64,000 nt of DNA from Heyndrickxia sp050281185 (GTDB lineage Bacteria; Bacillota; Bacilli; Bacillales; Bacillaceae_C): NCBI RefSeq assembly GCF_050281185.1, contig NZ_JBNNWS010000007.1, forward strand, positions 211,964 through 275,963, in the 5' to 3' direction. Of this stretch, positions 9,005-17,350 are shown one piece after another (positions within the stretch are counted from its first letter, which is position 1; every line of letters begins with the position of its first letter). The translations under genes and the position numbers were made by a program. Under the pieces are notes generated by a model that did no database searches, was not told the DNA's origin, and saw only the letters and a list, made by a program, of their open reading frames with translations.

Positions 9005-9835
9005 ATGGGTGGACTATGGTTTACTGAAAAGCAAACAGAAAATTTTGGAATTACAATGAAGATTAATCGAACTTTACATACAGAACAAACCGAGTTTCAA
9101 AAGCTGGATATGGTTGAAACTGAAGAATGGGGCAATATGCTTCTTTTAGATGACATGGTCATGACAACGCAAAAGGATGAGTTTGTTTACCACGAAATGG
9201 TTGCACATGTACCGTTATTTACACATCCCAACCCAGAAAATGTCCTTGTAGTAGGCGGCGGAGATGGCGGTGTGATTCGTGAAATTTTAAAACACCCGAG
9301 TGTGAAAAAAGCAACTCTTGTTGATATTGATGGAAAAGTTATCGAATACTCTAAGAAATTCTTACCAGAAATCGCTGGTGAATTAGAGAATCCACGTGTA
9401 GATGTGCAAGTGGATGATGGCTTCATGCATATTGCCAAAAGTGAAAATGAATACGATGTCATTATGGTCGATTCAACTGAACCAGTTGGTCCTGCTGTAA
9501 ATCTTTTTACAAAAGGCTTTTACGCAGGTATCTCTAAAGCTTTAAAAGAAGACGGTCTTTTCGTTGCCCAAACGGACAACCCATGGTTCAAAGCAGACTT
9601 AATTCGTGAAGTACAAAAAGACGTGAAGGAAATATTCCCAATCACTCGTTTATATATTGCGAACGTACCAACCTATCCAAGTGGAATGTGGACATTTACA
9701 GTCGGATCAAAAAAATATGATCCACTTGAAGTAAGTGAAGATCGTTTCCATGATATCGAAACAAAATATTACACAAAAGAACTTCACAAAGCTGCATTTG
9801 TCTTGCCGAAGTTTGTTAAGGATTTAACGGAATAA
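9005..9835 (+). CDS. speE: Spermidine synthase
   Basis: A 276-residue polyamine aminopropyltransferase that moves the aminopropyl group of decarboxylated S-adenosylmethionine to putrescine. Diagnostic stretches are VVGGGDGGVIREILKH (SAM site), VDIDGKVIEYSKKF and the acceptor-site segment IMVDSTEPVGPA. It aligns end to end with B. subtilis SpeE as I recall it, supporting the ATG at 9005, which has AGAAGGGAAG upstream. A small terminator follows and agmatinase (speB) comes next, completing agmatine to putrescine to spermidine. Confidence 0.95.
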   Translation: MGGLWFTEKQTENFGITMKINRTLHTEQTEFQKLDMVETEEWGNMLLLDDMVMTTQKDEFVYHEMVAHVPLFTHPNPENVLVVGGGDGGVIREILKHPSVKKATLVDIDGKVIEYSKKFLPEIAGELENPRVDVQVDDGFMHIAKSENEYDVIMVDSTEPVGPAVNLFTKGFYAGISKALKEDGLFVAQTDNPWFKADLIREVQKDVKEIFPITRLYIANVPTYPSGMWTFTVGSKKYDPLEVSEDRFHDIETKYYTKELHKAAFVLPKFVKDLTE

Positions 9836-9848
9836 GTAGAGAGTAGAT

Positions 9849-9877
9849 GGATAGGTGTAAAAGCCTATCCTTATTTC
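9849..9877 (+). terminator. Terminator after speE
   Basis: A 7-bp perfect stem (9849-9855 with 9864-9870) is followed by TTATTT. It is weak to moderate, so readthrough into speB is possible. Confidence 0.6.
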
Positions 9878-9880
9878 TGA

Positions 9881-10058
9881 AGGCTGTTTTCGTATAGATT
9901 GTTGCTTTTCGCATATGGGGTGAAGGCCTGAATAAATATAGTGTCGTGCTCTTTTCTACATCCTATATTTCATTTTGATAGCGGAAAATAACCGTAAAAA
10001 TCCTACTACCGATTTTTACTCTATTTACAAATAACAACAATGTTTAAGAAAAGAGCCT
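9881..10058 (-). repeat. Family C repeat, copy C1
   Basis: About 178 bp with outer arms AGGCTGTTTTCGTATAG and AAGAAAAGAGCCT and inner arms GATTGTTGC and AACAACAATG. Its reverse complement matches C2 at 52203-52373 along most of its length, including AGTAAAAATCGGTAGTAGGA. Confidence 0.8.
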
Positions 10059-10082
10059 TTCTGAAAAAAGGAGGATCATTAC

Positions 10083-10955
10083 ATGCGATTTGACGAAGCA
10101 TACTCTGGTAAGGTATTTATCAAAAGTTATCCTAATTATGAAGAAAGTCAAGCGGTCATTTATGGTATGCCTATGGACTGGACGGTGAGTTATCGACCAG
10201 GATCACGTTTTGGTCCAGGTAGAATTAGAGAAGTTTCGATTGGTTTGGAAGAGTATAGTCCATATCTTGATCGTGAGCTTGAAGAAGTGAAATACTTCGA
10301 TGCTGGAGACATTCCATTGCCATTTGGAAACCCTCAGCGCAGTATTGAATTAATTGAGGAATATATTGACGGTCTCCTAAAAGATAATAAATTTCCATTA
10401 GGGATGGGTGGGGAACATTTAGTTTCTTGGCCGGTTATTAAGGCAATGTATAAAAAATACCCGGATCTTGCAATTATTCATATGGACGCCCATACTGATT
10501 TGCGTTCTGATTACGAAGGGGAACCATTATCACATGCCACACCGATTCGAAAAGCAGCTGAATTAATTGGTCCTGAAAATGTATACTCTTTCGGGATTCG
10601 TTCAGGAATGAAGGAAGAATTTGAATGGGCAAAAGAAAATGGGATGCGCATATCAAAATTTGAAGTCCTCGAGCCACTGAAAGAAGTATTGCCGAAGCTT
10701 GCAGGACGTCCAGTATACGTAACAATAGACATCGATGTTCTTGACCCTGCACATGCACCTGGGACAGGAACGGTTGATTGTGGAGGAATTACTTCGAAGG
10801 AACTACTCGCATCCATTCATGAAATCGCTCGTTCGAACATAAATGTTGTCGGCGGGGACTTAGTAGAAGTAGCACCAATTTATGACACTTCCGATCAAAC
10901 GGCGAATACAGCTAGTAAGCTGATTCGTGAAATGATTTTAGGCTGGATAAAATAA
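10083..10955 (+). CDS. speB: Agmatinase
   Basis: A 290-residue ureohydrolase that converts agmatine to putrescine and urea. The binuclear manganese motifs of the arginase/agmatinase fold are all present: GMGGEHLVSW, IIHMDAHTDLR and TIDIDVLDPAHAPGTGT. AAAGGAGG precedes the ATG. It directly follows speE. The last codons (LIREMILGWIK) are duplicated about 600 bp downstream, at 11543. The gene ends in a strong terminator. Confidence 0.95.
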   Translation: MRFDEAYSGKVFIKSYPNYEESQAVIYGMPMDWTVSYRPGSRFGPGRIREVSIGLEEYSPYLDRELEEVKYFDAGDIPLPFGNPQRSIELIEEYIDGLLKDNKFPLGMGGEHLVSWPVIKAMYKKYPDLAIIHMDAHTDLRSDYEGEPLSHATPIRKAAELIGPENVYSFGIRSGMKEEFEWAKENGMRISKFEVLEPLKEVLPKLAGRPVYVTIDIDVLDPAHAPGTGTVDCGGITSKELLASIHEIARSNINVVGGDLVEVAPIYDTSDQTANTASKLIREMILGWIK

Positions 10956-10979
10956 CAATAGTCATATGAAAGAAAAGGA

Positions 10980-11021
10980 AGGGTTCTTCCGCTCAATTGA
11001 AGCGAGAGACCCCTTTTTTTT
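10980..11021 (+). terminator. Terminator after speB
   Basis: A long stem from GGGTTCTTCCGCT with AGCGAGAGACCCC, a loop of about 7 nt, then eight T residues. Confidence 0.88.
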
Positions 11022-11126
11022 ATTAAAGCGCCGGGGGACAGCTGTGGTAAAAATCCCCCTTAATCTCGACATGTTTTTTTAGTCATTTGATGCTAAAAGT
11101 CTGCAGGGAAGCGGGCGTAATCATTT

Positions 11127-11488
11127 TTAATCAAACGTTTGATTAACAAGAAAGTTAAACAAATTGAGTTGAAAACTGTCGTTTAATAAGAAATATGGCA
11201 AAAATCCCGGAAGTTAATATGATTTTCAAAAAATATTCGTCAATTTTTTCTTGATAGAACAGAGGTAAAAGCTGCGGTTATAAGTTTTTTTACTTATTTA
11301 ATCAAACGTTTGATTAACAAGAAAGTTAGAGTAATTGAGTTGGAATTTGTCGTTTAATTAGAGATATAGAAAAATTCCAATTATTAATATGACTTTCAAA
11401 AAAGCATTCGTCAATTTTTTCTTGGTAAGAACAGAGTAAAAGCTACGTTTATAAGCTTTATTGCTAATTTAATCAAACGTTTGATTAA
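11127..11488. repeat. Tandem 171-bp units with a 20-bp palindrome (array 1)
   Basis: The perfect palindrome TTAATCAAACGTTTGATTAA occurs at 11127-11146, 11298-11317 and 11469-11488, exactly 171 bp apart. The two bodies between them are clearly homologous but diverged (for example CAAGAAAGTTA, TTGAGTTG and TCGTCAATTTTTTCTTG recur at matching offsets), while the palindrome is unchanged. The array lies between the speB terminator and a convergent small gene. No open reading frame was accepted here. Confidence 0.92.
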
Positions 11489-11542
11489 GAAGGTAAAGGG
11501 ATAAAATAGTCGAAAATTTTGGGAAGATATGGAGCGGTCCCC

Positions 11543-11577
11543 TTCGTGAAATGATTTTAGGCTGGGTGAAAAAGTAA
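11543..11577 (+). pseudogene. Duplicated 3' end of speB
   Basis: Twenty-three bases identical to the speB 3' end (compare from 10924) start at 11543. The frame continues as L-R-E-M-I-L-G-W-V-K-K-stop, against L-I-R-E-M-I-L-G-W-I-K-stop in speB. Only this tail is present; the rest of the copy is gone. Confidence 0.8.
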
Positions 11578-11582
11578 TAGCA

Positions 11583-11613
11583 ATGGACCCTCATAATGTG
11601 AGTCCATTTTTTT
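11583..11613 (+). terminator. Terminator behind the speB scrap
   Basis: TGGAC...CTCA pairs with TGAG...TCCA with a small bulge and is followed by seven T residues. It probably moved with the duplicated speB tail. Confidence 0.65.
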
Positions 11614-11618
11614 CGAAA

Positions 11619-12203
11619 CTACCAATCTGATACTATCCACCAGCCAGCAATATTTACTCCATTGATTTCTTCTTTATTTTCATCTTTTCCTATAATAATG
11701 GAGCCAGTAGCAAAAAATAGATACCAATCAAAAGAGTAACCACTGATAGGAACGATTTCTGCTTTCGTCTGAATTTGGTCATCTTTATTAATATTAGAAG
11801 TAATTTTCACGCATTCAAATTTATAAAGACATTGGTACTTTCCTTTACTATTTATATACTCCATAAAGGAATCATTATGTACGGGAACACGAACGATAGA
11901 AAATATTATGATGAGAATGCATGCACCAATTATTTTTGCAAATCCTTCATTTTTCTGATTTTTTTCCTTTATACTTAGAATCATACCAATCGACGAATAC
12001 AAAGATAGCCATAAAAGGGCATCGATATGAAAGATAATCCAAGCTAGAGAAAAATTAAATGTACCTAAAGAAAAATATCTGCTAATACTTAAAATCGATT
12101 CTGGATTTAAATCCTTTTTCTCTAATTCAGGATCTTTAATAAATGTTCGAATAATTGAAAAGCAAATAATAAAAACCATGAAAATATATTTAATGAATAT
12201 CAC
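11619..12203 (-). CDS. Hypothetical membrane protein, 194 residues
   Basis: I do not recognise this protein. It has about four hydrophobic segments (around residues 3-20, 45-75, 88-105 and 160-175) and an exposed region between the last two. The start is unsure: GTG at 12203 lies immediately after GGAAGG, too close for a normal site, and the next in-frame ATG is at 12179. It converges on the duplicated speB tail and is divergent from the ComX-like cluster. Base composition is very AT-rich, as in the genes up to 21057, which suggests acquired DNA. It may be real but is of unknown role. Confidence 0.55.
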   Translation of the reverse strand: MIFIKYIFMVFIICFSIIRTFIKDPELEKKDLNPESILSISRYFSLGTFNFSLAWIIFHIDALLWLSLYSSIGMILSIKEKNQKNEGFAKIIGACILIIIFSIVRVPVHNDSFMEYINSKGKYQCLYKFECVKITSNINKDDQIQTKAEIVPISGYSFDWYLFFATGSIIIGKDENKEEINGVNIAGWWIVSDW

Positions 12204-12558
12204 CCTTCCAAATCCCCTTCAGAAAAACTCAGTTTCATCTTTTCATATCAATTCCATGAATAGATGAAAAACTCCTTTTCCTTAATTGAAAAGGCTAAAG
12301 TATTATGCTACATACTACAAATCCCTTTCGCTACATTCGATATTATCTTTATAAACTTAACAATTTTCTTAGCTCTTTTTTTAAAGATTTCAAATTAGCT
12401 TAATAAAAAATCTTGCTACACTAGAATTCATCCAAATGTGTTCTAGACTTTTTAGTATATATTTATTTTTAATCATCTGATAATATAAAATTGTAAATAA
12501 AATGTAAAAAACCTTACAAAAGTTCTACTCAAATAGTTAATGTGAATCAGGAGTTATC
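12204..12558. other. Gene-free AT-rich gap upstream of the ComX-like locus
   Basis: About 355 bp with no reading frame I would accept and no recognisable trace of comQ. It presumably contains the promoter of the following genes, but I could not fix a convincing -35/-10 pair. Confidence 0.5.
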
Positions 12559-12666
12559 TTGTCTTTAAATGCAATGATAAAGTTGTTTCAAAATAAAGTA
12601 ATAAAAGCAATCAACTTAATGAAGATAGAAGAAGGTTTCAAGTATACTCTATTACCAAACATATAA
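12559..12666 (+). CDS. Possible 35-residue peptide ORF upstream of comX-like gene
   Basis: A TTG start preceded by CAGGAG (5-nt gap) opens a 35-codon frame beginning M-S-L-N-A-M-I-K-L-F and ending Y-T-L-L-P-N-I, 18 bp before the ComX-like ATG. It would be a small basic, partly amphipathic peptide. There is no family match I know. It could be a leader peptide, or chance. Confidence 0.25.
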   Translation: MSLNAMIKLFQNKVIKAINLMKIEEGFKYTLLPNI

Positions 12667-12684
12667 AAGAGGGGAGAATCCATA

Positions 12685-12840
12685 ATGAAAGAAATAAAAT
12701 ATAACTTGATTAAGAATCCAGAAATAAGAGATCAATTGATTGAAGAAAATCTTTGTTTATTAACTAGGAATGAAGAAGAAAGAAAGGCGGTATTAGCAAC
12801 TTTAATAGGAGACGAAGTTGTTAATTCACTGGAGTTTTGA
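12685..12840 (+). CDS. ComX-like pheromone precursor peptide, tryptophan-free
   Basis: A 51-residue peptide. Its first 40 residues line up with the ComX precursor pattern: a hydrophobic start, I-x-N-P-E, then C-L-L and an acidic helix (NPEIRDQL ... ENLCLL ... EEERKAVL), compare B. subtilis NYPEALKKL ... EACLIG. ComX is normally prenylated on a C-terminal tryptophan by ComQ; this peptide ends VVNSLEF with no tryptophan anywhere, and no comQ is visible in the window. An AGGGGAG site sits 9-10 nt before the ATG. The stop overlaps the start of the ComP-like kinase gene, so they are translationally coupled, which supports a signal-receptor pair. Family membership is my inference from pattern and position. 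Confidence 0.7.
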   Translation: MKEIKYNLIKNPEIRDQLIEENLCLLTRNEEERKAVLATLIGDEVVNSLEF

Positions 12841-15164
12841 AAGTAATGGGGATATTAAATGTTAATAAAACAAGAATCGTACCATTAATTGTAATGGTAG
12901 TTGGAGTGGTCATGGCATTTTATATGACAAAAGTAACTATTCAGCATCCTTTCATAGGAATTGATGTAGAAAAAAAGGGGGATCAATTCATTGTAAAAAA
13001 TGTATCATCTGCTGGTTGGGGGAAGGAGAATGCCATTCATAATGGAGATATTGTGCTCTCTGTTAACGAAAAAGATCCTAATCAACATTTTTCTATCAAT
13101 CGATACAATACAATTGAGCAAGCTGATACAATCCAATTTTTAAAGAATAATGAAATCAAACATTACAACATTAAATATAATGGATCAAATCATTACTACA
13201 TTTACCATTTAGTTTTTCCAGTTATCCTTTATTTATCTTGTTTAATAATGAGTTCATTTTTATTGTTTAGGAAGGAAAACAATGGCTCAGTTGTTCTTTT
13301 AATATTTTTTCTAAATGTTTTTGGATTATCGTTAATAAGTTCTGGTGCTTCTGCAAGGAAAGATCTTGCCGGGGAGACATTAATAGCTTTCGGCCTGATT
13401 TTTTCTCTTATCTTGCTTCTTCATTTTTTGGAAAGTTATTTTTCTAATTGGAATCTAGTATTTATAAAGAAATCAAGTATTAATTTGGTGTATAGCATTG
13501 GGCTACTAGTATTTATATTATATGTAGTATTTCAAAATAATAAGCTAGTCATTTTATTGCCACCAGATTTAATTTTCTTTTCGGTTACCTTTATCAGTAT
13601 GAATGTTCTTATTATTAAACAGTACCTTAGTAATCGAGCAACAGAACATAAACAAACAATTCAAATACTAATGACAGGCTTATATACTTCGTTTACTCCT
13701 TTTGTTGTTTTGTTTGCCATTCCAACTCTATTATTCAATCATCCAATAGTGCGTGCGGAAATTACAACTTTATTTTTTATTTCTTTACCTCTTAGTTTAT
13801 TCTATCTAGTTATATCCAAAGAATTTATCGATATGGATTTCGTAATTAGAAAAATATATTATAGTTTGCTCACAAGTTTTGTTGCAACTGCGTTGACTCT
13901 AATTGGCTTTTTAGTATTCACTCAATCAAATATTCTCGATAATCACATTGAAATTATAAGATTGAGTTTAATGATCTTTGTTGTATTTACTAGTATTCTT
14001 TATTTCAAGGATAAGATAGATTTTCTTTTAAGAAAGTGGTTATATCCAAAGGAAAAGGATTATCAGGTCAGTCTTAACCGTTATTTGCATACGATGAAGA
14101 ATGAGACAAAAATTGAAACCCTTATGAAGGGGTTGCAAAAAGAAATAGTAGTTAATTTGCCTATTTCAGAAGTTACACTTGTACAAGTACGAGAGGATAA
14201 TAAGATTTTCTCTTTTTTTGAAAAGAAAGAAATTAGCCATATAATGGTTGGAACAATGATTCGAGATAAAAGCTGTATAGGAACCATTCAAAAAACACCG
14301 ACAGGATTTTCGGTACCGTTAGTGGAAAGGGATGGTCAGTCTTTAGTATTGGTAGCGGAATGGAGAAAACTAAGAAGGAAATTAAATACGGCAGAATGGA
14401 TCTGGTTAGAGACGATTTTAAACTATACACAAATTATGATAGAGAATCTTTACAAAGTAGAAGAAATAATGAAAAAGCTTGATGATCTTGAAGAAGGTAA
14501 GCCGATTCCTATTTATTTATCAAAATTATTACTTTCAATATCTGAAAACGAACGCAGGAATTTGGCTAGAGATTTACATGATACCATTTTACAAGATCAG
14601 TTAAGTCTTGCCACAAAAATAGATAATGAAATGACAACAATAGAAAGCCCATCTTATATAAATATATTAAGTAATATGAGAGAGTCTATACTAGATCAGG
14701 TCCATATCTTACGAGAAATAACAACTGAGTTGCATCCTTCGTTTTTATATGAACTAGGCTTTCGAGAATCCCTGTTTACTCTTTTTGAAAAAATCAATTT
14801 AAATGCTAATTTCCTTTTCTACTACTATATCGATGAAGATATAGCTGTGACAAAAAGGGAGTATGAATTAACGATATATCGAATTATTCAAGAGTTACTA
14901 AATAATGCTATAAAACATTCAAAAGCAAGTGAAGTGCATTTGAAATTGTTTAGGAAAGATCGTTTTTTATTTTTACATTATCATGATGATGGAATAGGTT
15001 TTAATTGGAATAAATTGGATCAATCATTCAGCACAATGGGAATAACAGGAATAAAAGAGAGAGTCAGAGGACTCAATGGTAAGCTCTATATTCATTCGGC
15101 TGAAGAAGATGGATTTCGGGCTGAAATAGTCTTCGATTTGGAGCAATATTCTCAGGTTAATTAA
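12837..15164 (+). CDS. ComP-like membrane histidine kinase
   Basis: A 775-residue sensor kinase with ComP architecture. It has an N-terminal membrane helix, an extracellular PDZ-like loop (about residues 35-115, with AIHNGDIVLSVNEKDP) and roughly eight further membrane segments up to about 395. A cytoplasmic kinase follows: the HisKA_3 motif ERRNLARDLHDTILQDQL, with the phospho-accepting His at 581, then ATPase boxes ELLNNAIKHS, DDGIGF and GITGIKERV. In B. subtilis ComP senses prenylated ComX and phosphorylates ComA. TTG 12837 overlaps the ComX-like stop; ATG 12846 is an alternative. It is followed by a ComA-like regulator. Confidence 0.85.
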   Translation: MKVMGILNVNKTRIVPLIVMVVGVVMAFYMTKVTIQHPFIGIDVEKKGDQFIVKNVSSAGWGKENAIHNGDIVLSVNEKDPNQHFSINRYNTIEQADTIQFLKNNEIKHYNIKYNGSNHYYIYHLVFPVILYLSCLIMSSFLLFRKENNGSVVLLIFFLNVFGLSLISSGASARKDLAGETLIAFGLIFSLILLLHFLESYFSNWNLVFIKKSSINLVYSIGLLVFILYVVFQNNKLVILLPPDLIFFSVTFISMNVLIIKQYLSNRATEHKQTIQILMTGLYTSFTPFVVLFAIPTLLFNHPIVRAEITTLFFISLPLSLFYLVISKEFIDMDFVIRKIYYSLLTSFVATALTLIGFLVFTQSNILDNHIEIIRLSLMIFVVFTSILYFKDKIDFLLRKWLYPKEKDYQVSLNRYLHTMKNETKIETLMKGLQKEIVVNLPISEVTLVQVREDNKIFSFFEKKEISHIMVGTMIRDKSCIGTIQKTPTGFSVPLVERDGQSLVLVAEWRKLRRKLNTAEWIWLETILNYTQIMIENLYKVEEIMKKLDDLEEGKPIPIYLSKLLLSISENERRNLARDLHDTILQDQLSLATKIDNEMTTIESPSYINILSNMRESILDQVHILREITTELHPSFLYELGFRESLFTLFEKINLNANFLFYYYIDEDIAVTKREYELTIYRIIQELLNNAIKHSKASEVHLKLFRKDRFLFLHYHDDGIGFNWNKLDQSFSTMGITGIKERVRGLNGKLYIHSAEEDGFRAEIVFDLEQYSQVN

Positions 15165-15218
15165 GTCTTATTCGTATTATTGAGTTTAAAATTAGATGTT
15201 ATTAAAAGGAGGAATTGG

Positions 15219-15845
15219 GTGATTTCAGTATTAATTATCGATGATCATGTCGCTGTTGGTCACGGAGTAAAATCCATCATTGAGAAGGAGAAAGATATTA
15301 GTGTGGATATCTTATCTTCTAGTAATGAACTGAAACAGATATTATCTGAATGCAGCCATGATGTTTATTTAGTCGATTATCAAATGCCTGACACAAATGG
15401 GATTGAAATAACGAAGAGTATTTTGCATATGTATCCAGAGGCAAAAGTAATCATCTATACAGGCTATGACATAAAGCCACTTTTTAATAAACTTGTCGAT
15501 TGCGGTGTATCGGGAGTGATTAGCAAAACCGCAACCAAAAGGACGTTATTAAATACAATAAAATCAGTTATTCAAGGTGATGTCATCATACCTTTAGAGC
15601 TGTTTCAACAGCTGCGTATTCAACATCAAAACAATTTAAGTGAACCAAATGAGAGCGCTTTAACTGATAAGGAAAGAAATATTCTATTGGAAGCTGAAAA
15701 GGGCAAAACAAATAAGGAAATATCTAAAAATCTATTTGCAAGCCAAAGAAGTGTTGAATATGTATTAACGAATATTTACCGTAAGCTAGGCGTTCATTCT
15801 CGTATGGAAGCAGTAAAAAAGGCGAAAGAACTTGGGGTACTTTAG
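15219..15845 (+). CDS. ComA-like response regulator (NarL/LuxR type)
   Basis: A 208-residue two-domain regulator. The receiver has acidic D8/D9, phospho-acceptor D53 (YLVDYQMPDTNG), a Thr in YTGYD and the Lys in VISKTATK. The C-terminal LuxR helix-turn-helix reads TDKERNILLEAEKGKTNKEI, then RSVEYVLTNIYRKLGVHSR. The ISKT and SVEY...NIYRKL...SRMEAVKKAKELGVL segments resemble ComA closely. GTG 15219 is chosen because AAAAGGAGG lies 6 nt before it; the frame is open upstream to 15180. It is very probably the partner of the kinase 54 bp upstream. An ACGCAA/TTGCGT hairpin follows the stop. Confidence 0.85.
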   Translation: MISVLIIDDHVAVGHGVKSIIEKEKDISVDILSSSNELKQILSECSHDVYLVDYQMPDTNGIEITKSILHMYPEAKVIIYTGYDIKPLFNKLVDCGVSGVISKTATKRTLLNTIKSVIQGDVIIPLELFQQLRIQHQNNLSEPNESALTDKERNILLEAEKGKTNKEISKNLFASQRSVEYVLTNIYRKLGVHSRMEAVKKAKELGVL

Positions 15846-15918
15846 TCCTGTCATACGCAAAAAAATTGCGTGAAATATCAAAATTATTTCGGTCTGGTTT
15901 GTCTGATTTTGTTATATT

Positions 15919-16251
15919 ATGGAACTATCAAATGCAGCAAGTAATCACGAGGATTCTCCATTTACCTTTATCTTAGGACAAAATGATCAAACTTCTGCAA
16001 GACAGAAATTGAATAAAACATCCGCGTATATGAAAGCAACTAGTATTAATGGGGGGGCATATTCGGCAAGAGTAACATTAGAAAATGGAACTCCCGTTGG
16101 TCAGTCCACGACTATAAAACTAGGACAAGGAACAAAATTGAGAAATTATGCTGTTGAAACATATGGAGAAGGTGTATATGTACGTATTAAAGGTTCTCTT
16201 ACAGGCGGTGTCAATGCGGCATCAGGCAAGTGGAGTCCCGACAGTATTTAA
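15919..16251 (+). CDS. Small exported-type protein, apparently lacking its signal peptide
   Basis: A 110-residue Gly/Ser/Thr/Asn-rich sequence of beta-strand character, with no Cys. It may belong to the DUF2712-type secreted proteins of bacilli, but that is a weak guess. The N-terminus (M-E-L-S-N-A-A-S-N-H) looks like the sequence around a signal-peptidase site, yet no hydrophobic segment precedes it. An in-frame stop lies 15 nt upstream, no ribosome-binding site precedes the ATG, and the ATG overlaps a -10-like TATATT. I suspect a 5'-truncated gene or an alternative start. It follows the ComA-like gene by 73 bp and is followed by a hairpin. Confidence 0.45.
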   Translation: MELSNAASNHEDSPFTFILGQNDQTSARQKLNKTSAYMKATSINGGAYSARVTLENGTPVGQSTTIKLGQGTKLRNYAVETYGEGVYVRIKGSLTGGVNAASGKWSPDSI

Positions 16252-16293
16252 TCAAACATCCACTGTAGTTAATAGAAACTAGGTACTTTATTT

Positions 16294-16348
16294 CATAAGC
16301 TGGATGATATTATGTTCAATACATGATAGTGTCCAGCTTATGTTTGTT
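16294..16348 (+). terminator. Terminator-like hairpin after the small exported-type protein
   Basis: A perfect 11-bp stem, CATAAGCTGGA at 16294-16304 with TCCAGCTTATG at 16332-16342, a 27-nt loop, then TTTGTT. It separates the two-component genes from the transporter operon. Confidence 0.6.
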
Positions 16349-16534
16349 AAGGTATGATATTTTTTATTTAGTTAAATTTGGATTATTCATAAGGTATAAA
16401 TAAGAGTCTTTTTGCAATTTTAATTGTTGTAATTTTAATTATCCTTATATATTTACCAACTATCACTAAATGTATGAAAAGAATTTTTTGAAAAATTAGA
16501 TTTATTTTTAAACTTAGTAAAGGAGGCATAACTC

Positions 16535-17350
16535 ATGATTCAATTTTTTGGGCGGAGAGTTATTAGTAGTAAACCGATGTATTTTGTATTATTTGCAGGA
16601 ATAATCATTTCACTCCTCCATGTAAAGCTAGAGATTATTCCTCAATTAAAGTGGCTAAGGCTCGGACTACAGGATCATGGTGTTGACTCGACTCCTTATT
16701 CTGAATGGTTTGAATTTGGAGTGGCAACATCTTTAACGATGCTCTTTTTTCTATTGTTACCCATTCTTGCATCGCTTCCTTTTGCGGATACTTTTTCAAA
16801 AGATAAACAATCAGGTTACCTACGTTCAATATTATCAAAAGGGAAAATGAAGGAATATTTTAAAGGCTTGTATATTACTAATTTTATCACTTCTGGTGTT
16901 ATGATTACGATCCCACTTCTCGTTAACATTTATCTTGCCTTTATGATTTTGCCAAATGTGAAACCAGACCCAGTCGTTAATAGCAGGATGTCATTAGATT
17001 TTATGAATTCGTTTTTCCCAGAGCTATATTATAGTCACCCGCTTATACATATGTTGTTTTACGTAGTTTTAGCGTTTTTGTTTAGTGGAATGTTCGCTAC
17101 TATTAGTTTAAGTATTTCATTTTTTGTAAAAAATAGGTTTTTTATTTTAGTATCTGGATTTTTATTACAAATGATTCTGTCGTTGGTATTTCAATTTACA
17201 GAGAATTATGGGTGGATTCCATCGTCCTTTTTATTGGAACAATCACAACCCTCTGTCTCCTTAGTAGTTACTGTTTTTATTTTTTGTTGTGGGATGATGC
17301 TTAGTACACTCATCTATATTCTAGGAGTGAAAAAACGTGTTATTACTTAA
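16535..17350 (+). CDS. ABC-2-type permease subunit 1
   Basis: A 271-residue membrane protein with six predicted helices and a cytoplasmic loop (DTFSKDKQSGYLRSILSKGKMKEYFKG) between helices 2 and 3, the usual layout of ABC-2 permeases. The substrate is unknown. AAAGGAGG precedes the ATG, and the preceding 190 bp hold no gene and probably the operon promoter. The 3' end overlaps the next gene by 14 bp. This is the first gene of six tightly packed genes ending at 21057, which together look like an ABC export or self-protection system beside the ComX/P/A-like genes. Confidence 0.75.
   Translation: MIQFFGRRVISSKPMYFVLFAGIIISLLHVKLEIIPQLKWLRLGLQDHGVDSTPYSEWFEFGVATSLTMLFFLLLPILASLPFADTFSKDKQSGYLRSILSKGKMKEYFKGLYITNFITSGVMITIPLLVNIYLAFMILPNVKPDPVVNSRMSLDFMNSFFPELYYSHPLIHMLFYVVLAFLFSGMFATISLSISFFVKNRFFILVSGFLLQMILSLVFQFTENYGWIPSSFLLEQSQPSVSLVVTVFIFCCGMMLSTLIYILGVKKRVIT

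Noticed and set aside
11127..11488. CRISPR-like array of palindromic repeats with spacers
   Set aside because: Only three repeats, the intervals are about 150 bp, the intervals are homologous to one another, and no cas gene is present.
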